Assembly: GCF_025642155.1 (NCBI RefSeq)
Contig: NZ_CP106798.1
Span: forward strand, 6,138,001-6,202,000
Origin: Streptomyces sp. HUAS 15-9
GTDB taxonomy: Bacteria > Actinomycetota > Actinomycetes > Streptomycetales > Streptomycetaceae
Length of the DNA: 64,000 nt
Direction: 5' to 3'
The notes under the pieces are model-generated. The model made no database searches. It was not told the origin of the DNA and saw only the letters and a list, made by a program, of their open reading frames with translations. The translations under genes were made by a program, and so were the position numbers. The stretch's first letter is position 1, and every line of letters begins with the position of its first letter. Of the stretch, positions 8,561-18,730 are shown in pieces.

Positions 8561-11500
8561 ATGCTCGGACCCGTGGAGACCAGGTCCGTCAGTCCCGTTT
8601 TCGTCGGTCGTACCGATGAGTTGGCAATGCTGAACGACGCGCTCGCCCGTGCCGACGCGGGCGAGCCGCAGGCATGGGTGGTCGGTGGTGAGGCGGGTGT
8701 CGGCAAGACCCGCCTCGTCGAGGAGTTCGCCACCGCCGCCTGCCGCCGGGGCGCCGTCGTGGCGTTCGGCGGCTGTGTGGAGATCGGCGCCGACGGACTG
8801 CCGTTCGCGCCCTTCTCCACCGCGCTGCGCGCCCTGCGCCGCGCCCTGCCCGGCGAACTCGCCGCCGCGGCCGCCGGACAGGAGGAGGAACTGGCCCGGC
8901 TCCTGCCCGAGCTGGACGAGGCCGCGCCGACCCGGACCGCGGGCCGGCACGACGAGGAGGGCATGGCCCGACTCTTCGAACTCACCGCCCGCCTGCTGGA
9001 ACGCGTCGCCGCCGACCGTACGGTCGTCCTCGCCCTGGAGGACCTCCACTGGGCCGACGCCTCCACCCGGCACCTCCTGTCCTACCTCCTGCGCACCCTG
9101 CGCACCGGCCGACTCGTCGTCCTCGCCACCTATCGCTCCGACGACATCCACCGCCGCCACCCGCTGCGCCCGCTGCTCGCCGAACTCGACCGGCTGCGCA
9201 CCGTCCGCCGCCTCGAACTCGACCGCTTCAACCGCGCCGAGGTCGGCCGCCAGATCGCCGGCATCCTGGCCGCCGAACCGGACCCCGTCCAGGTCGAGGA
9301 GATCTTCCGGCGCTCCGACGGCAACGCCTTCTTCGTCGAGGAACTCGCCGTCGCCGCCCACGAGGGCTGTTGCACCGGACTCACCGACTCCCTGCGCGAC
9401 CTGCTCCTCGTGCGCGTCGAGACGCTGCCGGAGTCCGCCCAGCGGGTCGCCCGGATCGTCGCCGAGGGCGGCTCCACCGTCGAGTACCGGCTGCTCGCCG
9501 CGGTCGCCCGGCTCGCCGAGGACGACCTCATCGAGGCGCTGCGGGCCGCCGTGAACGCCAACATCCTCATCGCCGCGCCCGGCGGCGACGGCTATCGCTT
9601 CCGCCACTCCCTGGTCCGCGAGGCCGTCGCCGACGACCTGCTGCCCGGCGAACGCTCCCGCCTCAACCGCCGCTACGCCGAAGCCCTGGAGGCGGACCCC
9701 GCACTCGTCCCCGCCGACGAGCGTGACACCCGCCTGGCCAGCTACTGGTACCAGGCCCACGACCCCGCCAAGGCCCTGCCCGCAGTCCTGGACGCCTCCG
9801 TCGCCGCCCGCCGCCGGCACGCCTACAGCGAGCAACTACGGCTTCTGGAGCGGGCGATGGAGCTGTGGGACGCCGCCCCCGAGGACATACGGGCCGCCCT
9901 GCGCCCCGTCGACTACACCGACGTCTACCCTCCCTGCGGCTGTGACCCCGCCACCTCACCCCTGCGCTTTCTGGACCTGATGGCGGAGGCCGCCGTCGCC
10001 GGGCGGCTGTGCGGGGAGCGCGAGCGCGCCCTGAAGATCACCAAGCGGGCGCTGCGCCTGCTGGAGGACGAGGACGACCGGCTGCGCGCCGCCTGGTTCT
10101 GGAACCAGCGCTCCAGCCTGGTCCAGGCGATGGGGCGCGGCGACGGCTGGCACGAACTGGCCACGGCGCAGGACCTGGTGCGCGGTCTGCCGCCCTCGGA
10201 GGTGCACGCCGAGGTGCTGAGCAGCGTCGCCAACTGGTCGATGCTGCACGAGCCGGGCCCCGAGGCCCTCGCCGCCGCCGAACGGGCCGTGGAGTACGCG
10301 CGCATGGTCGACGCCCGCGAGACGGAGCTGAACGCGCGCGTCACGCTCGGCGGCCTCATGGTCGACTCGGGCGCGGTCGAGGCGGGCCTCGCCGAGATGT
10401 TCCGGGTCAAGGAGCAGGCACTCCAGGAGGGCTTCCCCTATGTCGCCGGACGTGCCTATGTGAACCTCCCCTCCGAGCTCGAAGCGGTCGGCCGCTCCCG
10501 GGAAGCCACCCCGATCCTGGAGGAAGGCACCCGCTTCACCCGGAAGTTCGGACTGCTGGGCTCCGAGGCCTGGGTGTGGGCCAACCTCTCCAAGTCGCTG
10601 TACTCCCTCGGCCGCTGGGAAGAGGCCGCTCGTGCCGCGGCCGACGCGGCCCGCCGGGGACCGAGCGCCAAGCCGCTCGGCGCGGCCGCGATGTGCCTGG
10701 CCCATCTCGCCCTGGGCGCCGGCGACCTCGCCGAGGCGGCCCGTCAACTCGCCGCGGCTCGCCGACACTTCGGCACCCACGACCCCATGCCCCAGCAGTG
10801 GCTGCCCCTCGCCCGCACCGCTGTGGGCGTGGCCGCCGCGGAAGGCCGGCTGCTGGACGCCCGCGCCGAGCTGGAGCGGGCCCTGGAGGAGGCCTCCCGC
10901 CCGGCACGCATCGCTACGCCTGGCCCCTGCTCCTCGCCGCCGCCACCGCCGAGGCCGACGCCCGCACCCTGCCCGCCGCGGAGCCCGGCCGCGCCGAGGC
11001 CCTCGACCGGGTGCGCGACACCGCCCAGAGCCTCACCACCGGTGCACCCGTCTGGCTCGCCCACGAGAGATGGGTCCGCGCCGAACTCCACCGCGCCGAG
11101 GGCACGGACACCCCGGACATCTGGTCGGAGGTGGTCACCTCCTTCGAGTCGCTGGAGCGCCCCTACGACCTCGCGCGCGCGTACGCCGCCGCCTCGCCGA
11201 GGCCCTGCTCGCCGACGGCGGCGACGACGAGCGCGACCGGGCCACGGAACTGCTGCGCCTCGCCCGGGCCGTCGCCGACCACCTCGGCGCCCGCCCGCTG
11301 GCCGACGCCGTGGCACTCCTCGCCCAGCGCGCCCGCCTCGGCCTGACCCGCGCCCCGCGGCAGACGCCCGGCCCCGCCGACCCCGTCGAGGCGCTCGGCC
11401 TCACCAGCAGGGAACGCGACGTGCTCCGCCTGGTCTCCGCCGGCCGCACCAACCGGCAGATCGCAGAGGAACTCTTCATCTCCCCGAAGACCGCGAGCGT

Positions 11501-11618
11501 CCACGTGTCGAACATCCTGGGCAAGCTCGGCGTCTCAGGAAGGGGTGAGGCGGCGGCGGTGGCCCATCGGCTGGGGCTGTTTCCGTCCGGCCCGCACCGC
11601 GCCAGGACGGCGGGGTGA
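8561..11618 (+). pseudogene. large LuxR-family ATPase regulator (LAL type), two frameshifts
   Basis: A cytoplasmic transcription factor of the AAA-ATPase plus LuxR class, about 1,018 residues if intact. The N-terminal half has a Walker A GGEAGVGKTRLVEEF at about residues 45-59 and a Walker B VVLALEDLHWAD. A TPR-like helical middle follows, with a LuxR helix-turn-helix at the end (LTSRERDVLRLVSAGRTNRQ... SVHVSNILGKL). The frame breaks twice. Near 10900, after LEEASRP, reading must slip -1 to continue as GTHRYAWPLLLAAA. Near 11188, after DLARAYAA, it slips -1 again to continue as RLAEALLADGG. Each fits one missing C in a C run. Coding quality is excellent on both sides, so this is either very recent inactivation or sequence error. 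ATG 8561 is chosen; GTG 8573 is an alternative. Confidence 0.85.
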
Positions 11619-11654
11619 GTCCGACACCGTGAGGACCGGCATGGGGGAGGCGCC

Positions 11655-11840
11655 GTGTTCAACATCTTCGATGACCTGTTCGCACCGGGCCGTAAGCACA
11701 CACGCGACGAGGCCAACAGGCTGGAGCTGACCCGGGAGGACGTGGGTGACAACGATCCCGGGCGGGGGCCGATAGACCTGGAATCCGGGAGGGTCGTGGT
11801 GCGCCGGCCCAAGCCTGCTGACGAGTCTGTGGAGGAGTAG
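11655..11840 (+). CDS. DUF6191-type small protein
   Basis: 61 residues from a GTG start behind GGGGGAGG. The sequence begins MFNIFDDLFAPGRKHTRDE and continues through LTREDVGDNDPGRGPIDL to a short acidic tail. This matches the small actinobacterial family that I know as DUF6191; no function is known. It is short, hydrophilic apart from its first ten residues, and lies between the regulator and the convergent sugar dehydrogenase. Confidence 0.8.
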   Translation: MFNIFDDLFAPGRKHTRDEANRLELTREDVGDNDPGRGPIDLESGRVVVRRPKPADESVEE

Positions 11841-11848
11841 ACCGACGG

Positions 11849-13018
11849 TCAGCGCACCTCCAGTTCCAGGATCCGGTCGTCGCCCTTCTTCGGCGTGCCC
11901 CGGCCGTCGGTGTTGCTGGTGACCAGCCACACCTTGTGGCCGCCTGCCGCGAACACCGTGCGCAGGCGGCCGTACTCACCGGTGAGGAAGGCCTGCGTGG
12001 CCGCCGAGGCCTGCGTGCCCTTCAGGGGGATGCGCCACAGGCGCTGTCCCTTCAGGGCCGCCATCCAGATGACCCCGTCGACATGGGCGATGCCGCTCGG
12101 GGAGGCCTCGTCGGTGTGCCACTGGGCGATCGGGTTGTGGTAGGCGGGGTCGGACGACCTGCCCTCCGCCTCCGGCCAGCCGTAGTTGTCGCCGGGCTTG
12201 ATCGCGTTCAGCTCGTCCCAGGTGTCCTGGCCGAACTCCGAGGCGAACAGCCGCTGTTTGTCGTCCCAGGCGAGGCCCTGCACATTGCGGTGGCCATAGG
12301 TGTACACGGGAGAGTCGGGGAACGGGTTGCCCGGGGCCGGCTCGCCCTCCGGGGTCATGCGCAGGATCTTGCCGCCCAGCGACTTCTTGTCCTGGGCGAG
12401 GCCCCGCTGCCCGCTCTCGCCGGTGCCCGCGTAGAGCATGTTGTCCGGGCCGAACGCGATCCGGCCGCCGTTGTGGATATAGCCCTTGGGGATGCCCTTG
12501 AAGATCGTGTCGGGGGCGCCCAGCTGATCACCGGCGGGCCTGTGCTCGTCGTAGATCATGCGGACGATGCGGTTGTCCGAGGCCGAGGTGAAGTACGCGT
12601 AGATCATGTGGTCCGAGGCGTAGTCGGGGGAGAGGGCGATGCCCAGGAGGCCTCCCTCGCCGGCCGCGGACACCCCGGAGACCGTGCCCAGCTCGGTCTT
12701 CTTGCCCGTCTTCTCGTCGACGCGGGTGATCGTCCCGTCGTCGCGGGAGGAGACGAGCAGCCCGCCGTCCGGCAGGGGAGCCAGGCCCCACGGGGTCTTC
12801 AGACCCTCGGCGACCGTACGCAGCACCTTCACCGAGCCCTTCGCGGGCGGGGTCGACTCGGTCGCCGACCCGGACGGGGAGCCACCGGACGCCGTCCCCT
12901 TCGGCGTCGTACTCACGCCCCCGAACGGCGCTCCCCCGCCCCCCGAGGAACAGCCGGCCGTCAGCAGGAGCGCGGCCGCGGCCAGTACGGCTGTCACAGC
13001 TCGACGTTGCACGATCAT
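11849..13018 (-). CDS. PQQ-dependent sugar dehydrogenase-like lipoprotein
   Basis: 389 residues. The signal peptide ends in the lipobox LTAGC (Cys 23), so the protein is expected to be anchored outside the membrane. A Ser/Gly/Thr linker follows, then a six-bladed beta-propeller of the soluble glucose/sorbosone dehydrogenase family. Visible family motifs are VAEGLKTPWGLAPLPDGGLLVSSRDDG, GLLGIALSPDY, HNGGRIAFGPDNMLYAGTGE, YGHRNVQGLAWD and a GDNYGWPEAEG loop. The family oxidises aldose sugars with PQQ and calcium; whether this member binds PQQ cannot be read from sequence. Convergent with the preceding small gene, leaving 8 bases between stops. Confidence 0.92.
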   Translation of the reverse strand: MIVQRRAVTAVLAAAALLLTAGCSSGGGGAPFGGVSTTPKGTASGGSPSGSATESTPPAKGSVKVLRTVAEGLKTPWGLAPLPDGGLLVSSRDDGTITRVDEKTGKKTELGTVSGVSAAGEGGLLGIALSPDYASDHMIYAYFTSASDNRIVRMIYDEHRPAGDQLGAPDTIFKGIPKGYIHNGGRIAFGPDNMLYAGTGESGQRGLAQDKKSLGGKILRMTPEGEPAPGNPFPDSPVYTYGHRNVQGLAWDDKQRLFASEFGQDTWDELNAIKPGDNYGWPEAEGRSSDPAYHNPIAQWHTDEASPSGIAHVDGVIWMAALKGQRLWRIPLKGTQASAATQAFLTGEYGRLRTVFAAGGHKVWLVTSNTDGRGTPKKGDDRILELEVR

Positions 13019-13121
13019 CGTCCCTTCGACGCGGCGGCCCGGCGGCAGGTCCTACTTCTCTTACACCCGCGCACACCGCCCGGGTTCCCGATCTCCGGGA
13101 ATCGGAGCCCGGTCCGATGTC

Positions 13122-14120
13122 TCAGTCCCACGATCCCTGTGCGGGTGGCAGCTGGGCCAGTGTCGTCAGGTCTTCCGGGGTCAGGTGTACGTCGGCCGCG
13201 TCGGCGTTCTCCGTGGCCCATCGGTGGTGCTTGGTGCCGGGTACCGGGACCACGTGCCGGCCCTGGGACAGCACCCAGGCCAGCGCCACCTGCGCGGGGG
13301 TGACCTCCTCCCCGTGCCGACGGGCCACCCGGCGCAGGCCCGCGACGATCGGCTGGTTGGCGGCCATCATCTCGGCCGTGAAGCGGGGGTGGCGGGCCCG
13401 CAGGTCGTCGGGTTCGAACCCCTCGCCCGGCGTGAGCGTGCCGGTCAGGAACCCGTTGCCCAGCGGCATCGCCGCCAGGAAGCCGATGCCCCGCGCCTCG
13501 CACCACGGCAGCAGCGCGTCCAGGGCCTCCGGCGACCACACCGACAGCTCGGCCTGTACCGCGCTCACCGGGAAGACCTGCTGCACCCGCCCCAGCTGCC
13601 GGAGCGTCGCGTCGTGCAGCCGCGCTCCGGACCGGCGTCCGCCGCGCGCGCCCACCGCGCACAGACCCAGCGCCCGTACCTTCCCGGCCCGCACCAGCTC
13701 CGCCATCGCGCCCCAGGTCTCCTCGACGGGGACCTCAGGGTCGGCGCGGTGCAGCTGATAGAGGTCGATCACATCCGTCTGCAGCCTGCGCAGCGAGGCG
13801 TCGCAGGCCCGCTTCACATATCCGGGCCGCCCGTTGGCCACGATGTGCTGATCGCCCACCAGCAGGCCCACCTTCGTCGACACGAAGGCGTCGGCGCGCC
13901 GCTCCTTCAGTACCCGGCCCAGCAGCAGCTCGTTGGTGAACGGCCCGTACATGTCGGCCGTGTCCAGCAGCGTCGAGCCCAGGTCCAGCGCCCGGTGCAC
14001 CGCCCTGAGCGACTCGTCCCCCCGCTGCCGCGACCCGCTGTAGGCCCAGCTCATCGGCATGCAGCCAAGTCCGACGGCCCCCACCGCGAGCGCCCCCGCG
14101 CCGATCGTCCTGCGCTCCAC
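13122..14120 (-). CDS. aldo/keto reductase
   Basis: 332-residue NADPH-dependent oxidoreductase with a TIM barrel. The catalytic tetrad is visible: Asp and Tyr in LLDTADMYG, Lys in AFVSTKVGL and His in YQLHRADP. The C-terminal NADP-binding segment (VVPVPGTKHHRWATENADAADVHLT) is complete. It resembles the general AKR13/YajO-like group acting on aldehydes and ketones; the physiological substrate is unknown. Divergent from the 2-hydroxyacid dehydrogenase with 75 bases between starts. Confidence 0.93.
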   Translation of the reverse strand: MERRTIGAGALAVGAVGLGCMPMSWAYSGSRQRGDESLRAVHRALDLGSTLLDTADMYGPFTNELLLGRVLKERRADAFVSTKVGLLVGDQHIVANGRPGYVKRACDASLRRLQTDVIDLYQLHRADPEVPVEETWGAMAELVRAGKVRALGLCAVGARGGRRSGARLHDATLRQLGRVQQVFPVSAVQAELSVWSPEALDALLPWCEARGIGFLAAMPLGNGFLTGTLTPGEGFEPDDLRARHPRFTAEMMAANQPIVAGLRRVARRHGEEVTPAQVALAWVLSQGRHVVPVPGTKHHRWATENADAADVHLTPEDLTTLAQLPPAQGSWD

Positions 14121-14195
14121 CTGCTCGTGAACCTCCCTGTGCCGGCCCCCAACCTAACCTCTGCCTGCCCGGGTACCTGACATAGCCTCCTGACC

Positions 14196-15158
14196 ATGAC
14201 CTCAGACGTATGGCTTCCCATTCCGCCGCAGGACATCGAGGGGCTTCCCGACGGGCTGAACTACCTGTTCTGGGACGGGGGCGAGGACGGGAATCAGGCG
14301 TTTCCCGGCGATCCCGCGGATTGTGTGGTGTACGTGGTGCCGTACATGAAGCGCCAGTCCGTCAAGGTGCGCCCCCTGGAGCCGATGCGGAACCTCCAGG
14401 TCGTCCAGACCCTGACAGCCGGCGTCGACGACGTCACCGCGCGACTGTCGTCCATCGTGCCCGGCGTCCGGCTCTGCAATGCGCGCGGTGTGCACGAGGC
14501 GAGCACCGCCGAGCTCGCGCTCGCCCTCACCCTCGCCGCCCTGCGCGGCATCCCGAAGTTCGTCCTGGCGCAGCAACAGGGGCAGTGGCAGAGCGAGTTC
14601 CACCCCGCCCTGGCCGACAAGTCCGTCCTGATCGTCGGCTACGGCTCCATCGGCTCCGCCATCGAGGACCGGCTCGTGCCCTTCGAGGTGGCGCGGGTGG
14701 CGCGCGTCGCGCGCTCCGAGCGCACCACGGCGCGCGGCCTGGTGCACCCGCTCACCGAACTGCCCGCTCTGCTTCCGGAAGCGGACGTCGTCATCCTGTC
14801 CACGCCCCTGACGGAGTCCACGATGGGCCTGGTCGACGCCGAGTTCCTGGCCCGGATGAAGGACGGGGCGCTGCTCGTGAACGTCGCCCGCGGGCCGATC
14901 GTCGACACGAAGGCCCTGCTCACGGAGCTGGAGACCGGGCGGCTCAGCGCGGCCCTCGACGTCACCGACCCGGAGCCGCTGCCCCCGGGGCACCCCCTGT
15001 GGCAGGCGCCCGGTGTGCTCATCAGCCCCCACGTCGGCGGGCCCACCTCGGCCTTCCTGCCGCGCGCGAAGCGGCTGCTGGTGGACCAGTTGCACCGGTT
15101 CGTGAACCGGGAACCCCTGCGCAACGTGATCCTTACGACGGGCTCCACCGGCGCATGA
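14196..15158 (+). CDS. D-isomer-specific 2-hydroxyacid dehydrogenase
   Basis: 320 residues. The NAD-binding Rossmann motif is VLIVGYGSIGS (about residues 146-156). The catalytic Arg lies in LVNVARGPIVD, the Glu in DVTDPEPLP and the His in LISPHVGGPT. It reduces 2-oxo acids to D-2-hydroxy acids or does the reverse; the substrate is not evident. The N-terminal catalytic half is shorter than in SerA and there is no ACT domain, so it is not a second phosphoglycerate dehydrogenase. Confidence 0.93.
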   Translation: MTSDVWLPIPPQDIEGLPDGLNYLFWDGGEDGNQAFPGDPADCVVYVVPYMKRQSVKVRPLEPMRNLQVVQTLTAGVDDVTARLSSIVPGVRLCNARGVHEASTAELALALTLAALRGIPKFVLAQQQGQWQSEFHPALADKSVLIVGYGSIGSAIEDRLVPFEVARVARVARSERTTARGLVHPLTELPALLPEADVVILSTPLTESTMGLVDAEFLARMKDGALLVNVARGPIVDTKALLTELETGRLSAALDVTDPEPLPPGHPLWQAPGVLISPHVGGPTSAFLPRAKRLLVDQLHRFVNREPLRNVILTTGSTGA

Positions 15159-15380
15159 CGACGAGCGCAACAGGCGTGTAATCCGCTTCGGGTACCCTCC
15201 GCAGTCTTCCAAACGCGGTGCGTGCGCCTTTCGCCGCTGATCGTCACGGAGCGTAGAGAAGCTATGTCCCTGAGTGACGAGACTGGTGTATCGTCCCGAC
15301 AGGGGTTGCGCCGCGCACCGTTCGGCGCCGGGGATGGACATTTCAGATATGTGAGGGGGGCGACGGGCGATGCACGGCCT

Positions 15381-18300
15381 ATGGACGAACGATCCGACGC
15401 GGCGGAGTCGCCGGCGGCGACCCTGGCGCACGACCGCGCGCAGACGCGGCCACCACAGCAGCCATCACCACAGCAGCCATCACCACCACAAGCCCAGCGG
15501 ACGCAGGAGGCATGCGCACCCAGCGCCCCGGAGCCCGAGGGACCCGGGAGCGACGCGGACCGGGAGCACCCGGTGAGCCCGCCGCCCGCAGTGCCGACCG
15601 CCCTCAACGGGACGCTGCGGGCGCAGCCTCCGTCGAGGACGCCGCTGACCCGGCCGCCGGCTCTCGGCGGCGGGTCCGGCCTGGTCCACCAACTCGTCCT
15701 GGCCCTGGTGAGCGCGGGATACGCCGTCGGTTCCGCGCTCGGCTGGGGTTCGAACGAAGTCGCGCTGATCATGGGTGACTTCGGACTGACCGCCGCGGCG
15801 GGCACCGCCGCCGTCTCGTGCTTCCTCTACGCGCGCACACCCCGGATCCGCTTTCGACCCGCCTGGCTGCTGTTCGCCCTCTCCTCGGCGATGGCGGCCC
15901 TGGGCAACGCGGTCTGGGGGTGGTACGAGGTCGTCCTGGACGAGCCCGTACCCAGCCCCAGTTACGCCGATCTGTTCTTCCTGTGCTTCGCGCCGCCCGC
16001 GATCGTGGGGCTGCTGGTGCTCGCCAAGCGGCCGGTGACGAAGGCGGGATGGATCTGCCTGGCGCTCGATGCCTGGCTGATCGGCGGCTCGCTGCTGACC
16101 CTCTCCTGGAGCCTGGCGCTCGCCCAGGCGGCCAGGTTCGACGGGCCGAGCGTGGCGCACACCGCGCTGTCGCTGGCGTATCCGCTGCTCGACATCGCCC
16201 TGGTCAGCATGGTGCTCGCGCTGCACTTCCGGCGCTCGCCGGGCAACCGCACGGCGGTCAACACCGCCATCGGCGCGCTCGCCCTGACCGTGATGTGCGA
16301 CGCCCTGTTCACCTCGCCGCTGCTGCACAGCAGCTACCACTCCGGCCAGCTGCTCGACGCGGGCTGGTTCGCCGGTTCACTGCTCCTCGCCTACGCGCCC
16401 TGGGCCGCACCCTGGCGGCCTGGCCCGCCGGAGCCCGAGCGACCGGGCGGCGACGGGCACACGCGCGTGGTCCACGAGCACGTGCCCGGCCAGCGTGCGG
16501 CCGGGCATCCGCAGGCCGGCTGTCTGCCGGTCGACCATCCGCAGGCCGACCACCCGCAGGCCGGTCACCCGCAGGTGCCCCCGCCCGCTCAGGGGGGTGA
16601 TCACAGCCGGTATCCGGCCGGCCGGCCCATCACCGGCTCGCTGGCCGCGCTCACCCCGTATCTGGCCGCGGCCGTGTGCACGCTGGGCATCCTGTACAAC
16701 GTCCTCAACGGCCGCAGTCCCGACCACGTAGTGCTCATCACCGCCGGTGCCGTCGTGCTCGCGCTCGTCGTGCGCCAGGGCATCATGCTGCTCGACAACA
16801 TCACGCTCACCCAGGAACTGGCCCAGAAGGAGAACCACTTCCGCTCCCTGGTCCAGGGCTCCAGCGACGTCATCATGATCGCCGCGCCCAACGGCATCCT
16901 CCGCTACGTCTCCCCGGCCGCCGCCGGGGTCTACGGCCGGCCCGCGGAGGACCTGGTGGGCACCGAGCTGGCCACTCTCATCCACCCGGAGGATCTGGGC
17001 TGCGTGGTGCACGAGGTGCGCCGGTTCCTCGCCGCCAGCCCCCTGGAGGAACCCACCACCCGCATCGAGTGCCGGTTCCGGTCCGGCGGTGGGGGAGGCT
17101 GGCTCAACGTCGAGTCCACGGTCAACCGCCACCACGGCGGCCTCATCTTCAACAGCCGGGACGTGACCGAGAGGGTGCGGCTGCAGGCGCAGCTCCAGCA
17201 CAACGCCGAGCACGACCCGCTCACGGACCTGCCCAACCGCGCGCTGTTCACCCAGCGCGTGCAGCAGGCCGTGTCCGGCCGCCGCGCCTCCGACCGCGGC
17301 GCCCATCTGCGCGGCACCGCCGTCCTCTTCATCGACCTGGACGGATTCAAGGCCGTCAACGACACGATCGGGCACCAGGCCGGGGACGAACTGCTCGTCC
17401 AGGCCGCCCGCAGACTCCACGACGCGGTGCGGCACGGCGACACCGCCTCCCGGCTGGGCGGCGACGAGTTCGCGGCCCTGATCGTCGGGGACGGCACCCG
17501 TGACCGCAGTGCCCGGGAGCGGCACATCCTGGAGCTCGCCGACCGCCTCAGGCTGACCCTCTCCCAGCCGTATCTGATTGACGGCAACGATGTCCGTGTC
17601 AACGCCTCCATCGGCGTCGCCTTCGCCGAGCCGGGCCTGGGCGCGGGCGAGTTGCTGCGCAACGCCGACCTCGCCATGTACCGCGCCAAGTCGGCCGGAA
17701 AGGGCCGGGTCGAGCTGTACAAGCCCCAGATGCAGCAGGACGTCGTACGGAAGGCGGAGCTGGCCACGCGCCTGCGTGCCGCGCTGCACGACGGCGAGTT
17801 CGCCCTGCTGCACCAGCCGGTGGTGTGCCTGGCCGACGGCCGGATCACGGCGGTCTCCGCGCAGGCGCGCTGGCGCTCCTCCCAGGGAGTGCTGTTCACC
17901 CCGGCCGAGTTCCTGCGGGTCGCCGAGGACAGCGACAAGGCCTCCGAACTGGACCGCTGGATCCTGGAGGAGGCCGTGGAGCAGGCCGCCGAGCGCGCCG
18001 CGACGGGGCTCACCGTGCCCGTGGGCGTGCGTATGTCCGCCCGGCGGCTGCTCGACCGGTCGATGCCGCTCGGCTCGGTGGAGGCCCTGCTCACCCGGCA
18101 CGGGCTGCCCTCCGGCGCGCTGGTGATCGAGCTGTCCGACACCGACCCACGGGTCTCCCTGGACGAGCTGGAGCGGCGTCTCGGCGCCCTCAAGCGGCTG
18201 GGAGTCCGGATCGCGCTGGACGGCTTCGGCAGCGGCTACGCGGCGATCACCGCCCTGCGGCGGCTCCCCGTCGACGTGCTGAAACTCGACCGCAGCCTGG

Positions 18301-18653
18301 TCGAGGGCGTCGTCGAGTCCGCGCGGCTGCACAAGATCACCAATGGGCTGCTGCGCATCGCCGCCGACCTGGGCATGCAGTCCGTGGCCGAGGGCGTCGA
18401 CCTCCCGGAGCAGGTGGTCGCGCTGCGCTCGATGGGCTGCACGCACGGGCAGGGCATGGCGTTCGCCGGACCGCTCGACGAGTACCGCCTGCGCCGGGCG
18501 CTCGGATCCGGCCATTATCCGGTTCCGCTGGGACCGGCCGAGCCGGCGTTCGCGGGCGGCGGCGCGGGGGTGTACACAAGTGGTGTGCCCGCTGTCTTCG
18601 GAGGCGGAAGTGCCCTTCGCTCACATAATGAGACTCCCGTCCCACCCACTTGA
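15381..18653 (+). CDS. cdgC: membrane PAS-GGDEF-EAL protein, probable diguanylate cyclase with dead EAL site
   Basis: About 1,090 residues from ATG 15381. In-frame starts at 15264 and 15222 exist, but their codons have unusually low third-position G+C. Order: Pro/Gln-rich tail, about seven membrane helices, a His/Pro-rich linker with HPQA repeats (16500-16580), two more helices, PAS (NHFRSLVQGSSDVIMI), GGDEF and EAL. The GGDEF motif is intact at 17457-17471, with an inhibitory RxxD (RHGD) five residues before it. The EAL domain has lost key residues: EAL is SAQ (17857-17865), VNLS is VRMS, and the DDFG pair is DGFG. Cyclase activity is therefore expected and phosphodiesterase activity is not. 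The symbol rests on remembered synteny with SCO5511 next to ilvB. Confidence 0.88.
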   Translation: MDERSDAAESPAATLAHDRAQTRPPQQPSPQQPSPPQAQRTQEACAPSAPEPEGPGSDADREHPVSPPPAVPTALNGTLRAQPPSRTPLTRPPALGGGSGLVHQLVLALVSAGYAVGSALGWGSNEVALIMGDFGLTAAAGTAAVSCFLYARTPRIRFRPAWLLFALSSAMAALGNAVWGWYEVVLDEPVPSPSYADLFFLCFAPPAIVGLLVLAKRPVTKAGWICLALDAWLIGGSLLTLSWSLALAQAARFDGPSVAHTALSLAYPLLDIALVSMVLALHFRRSPGNRTAVNTAIGALALTVMCDALFTSPLLHSSYHSGQLLDAGWFAGSLLLAYAPWAAPWRPGPPEPERPGGDGHTRVVHEHVPGQRAAGHPQAGCLPVDHPQADHPQAGHPQVPPPAQGGDHSRYPAGRPITGSLAALTPYLAAAVCTLGILYNVLNGRSPDHVVLITAGAVVLALVVRQGIMLLDNITLTQELAQKENHFRSLVQGSSDVIMIAAPNGILRYVSPAAAGVYGRPAEDLVGTELATLIHPEDLGCVVHEVRRFLAASPLEEPTTRIECRFRSGGGGGWLNVESTVNRHHGGLIFNSRDVTERVRLQAQLQHNAEHDPLTDLPNRALFTQRVQQAVSGRRASDRGAHLRGTAVLFIDLDGFKAVNDTIGHQAGDELLVQAARRLHDAVRHGDTASRLGGDEFAALIVGDGTRDRSARERHILELADRLRLTLSQPYLIDGNDVRVNASIGVAFAEPGLGAGELLRNADLAMYRAKSAGKGRVELYKPQMQQDVVRKAELATRLRAALHDGEFALLHQPVVCLADGRITAVSAQARWRSSQGVLFTPAEFLRVAEDSDKASELDRWILEEAVEQAAERAATGLTVPVGVRMSARRLLDRSMPLGSVEALLTRHGLPSGALVIELSDTDPRVSLDELERRLGALKRLGVRIALDGFGSGYAAITALRRLPVDVLKLDRSLVEGVVESARLHKITNGLLRIAADLGMQSVAEGVDLPEQVVALRSMGCTHGQGMAFAGPLDEYRLRRALGSGHYPVPLGPAEPAFAGGGAGVYTSGVPAVFGGGSALRSHNETPVPPT

Positions 18654-18686
18654 CACGTGGTGCGCGTCGGGGGGAGGGTCAGTGCC

Positions 18687-18728
18687 ATGCGCACCCGAAT
18701 TCTCGTACTTGGACAGCGCGTCGGCTGA
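18687..18728 (+). CDS. ilvB operon leader peptide (Ile-Leu-Val rich)
   Basis: 13-residue peptide MRTRILVLGQRVG, starting at an ATG seven bases after GGGGGAGG. It contains the run Ile-Leu-Val-Leu encoded by ATT, CTC, GTA and CTT; three of these codons are rare in such G+C-rich DNA. Leader peptides of this type upstream of ilvB are known in actinobacteria and act as sensors of charged branched-chain tRNAs for transcription attenuation. The downstream hairpins and T run fit that mechanism. Confidence 0.9.
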   Translation: MRTRILVLGQRVG

Positions 18729-18730
18729 CC

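Noticed and set aside
16500..16580. CRISPR-like or intergenic tandem repeat
   Set aside because: The repeat is inside a coding frame, in phase with codons (HPQA units), and has no spacers.
16377..18515. Minus-strand open frame opposite the GGDEF/EAL gene
   Set aside because: Antisense of a gene with clear domains; composition typical of reverse-frame reading.
18650..18655. TTGACA as -35 box of an ilvB promoter
   Set aside because: No acceptable -10 hexamer occurs 16-19 bases downstream; the region there is G-rich. A CATAAT at 18624-18629 could be a -10 box, but lacks a good -35.
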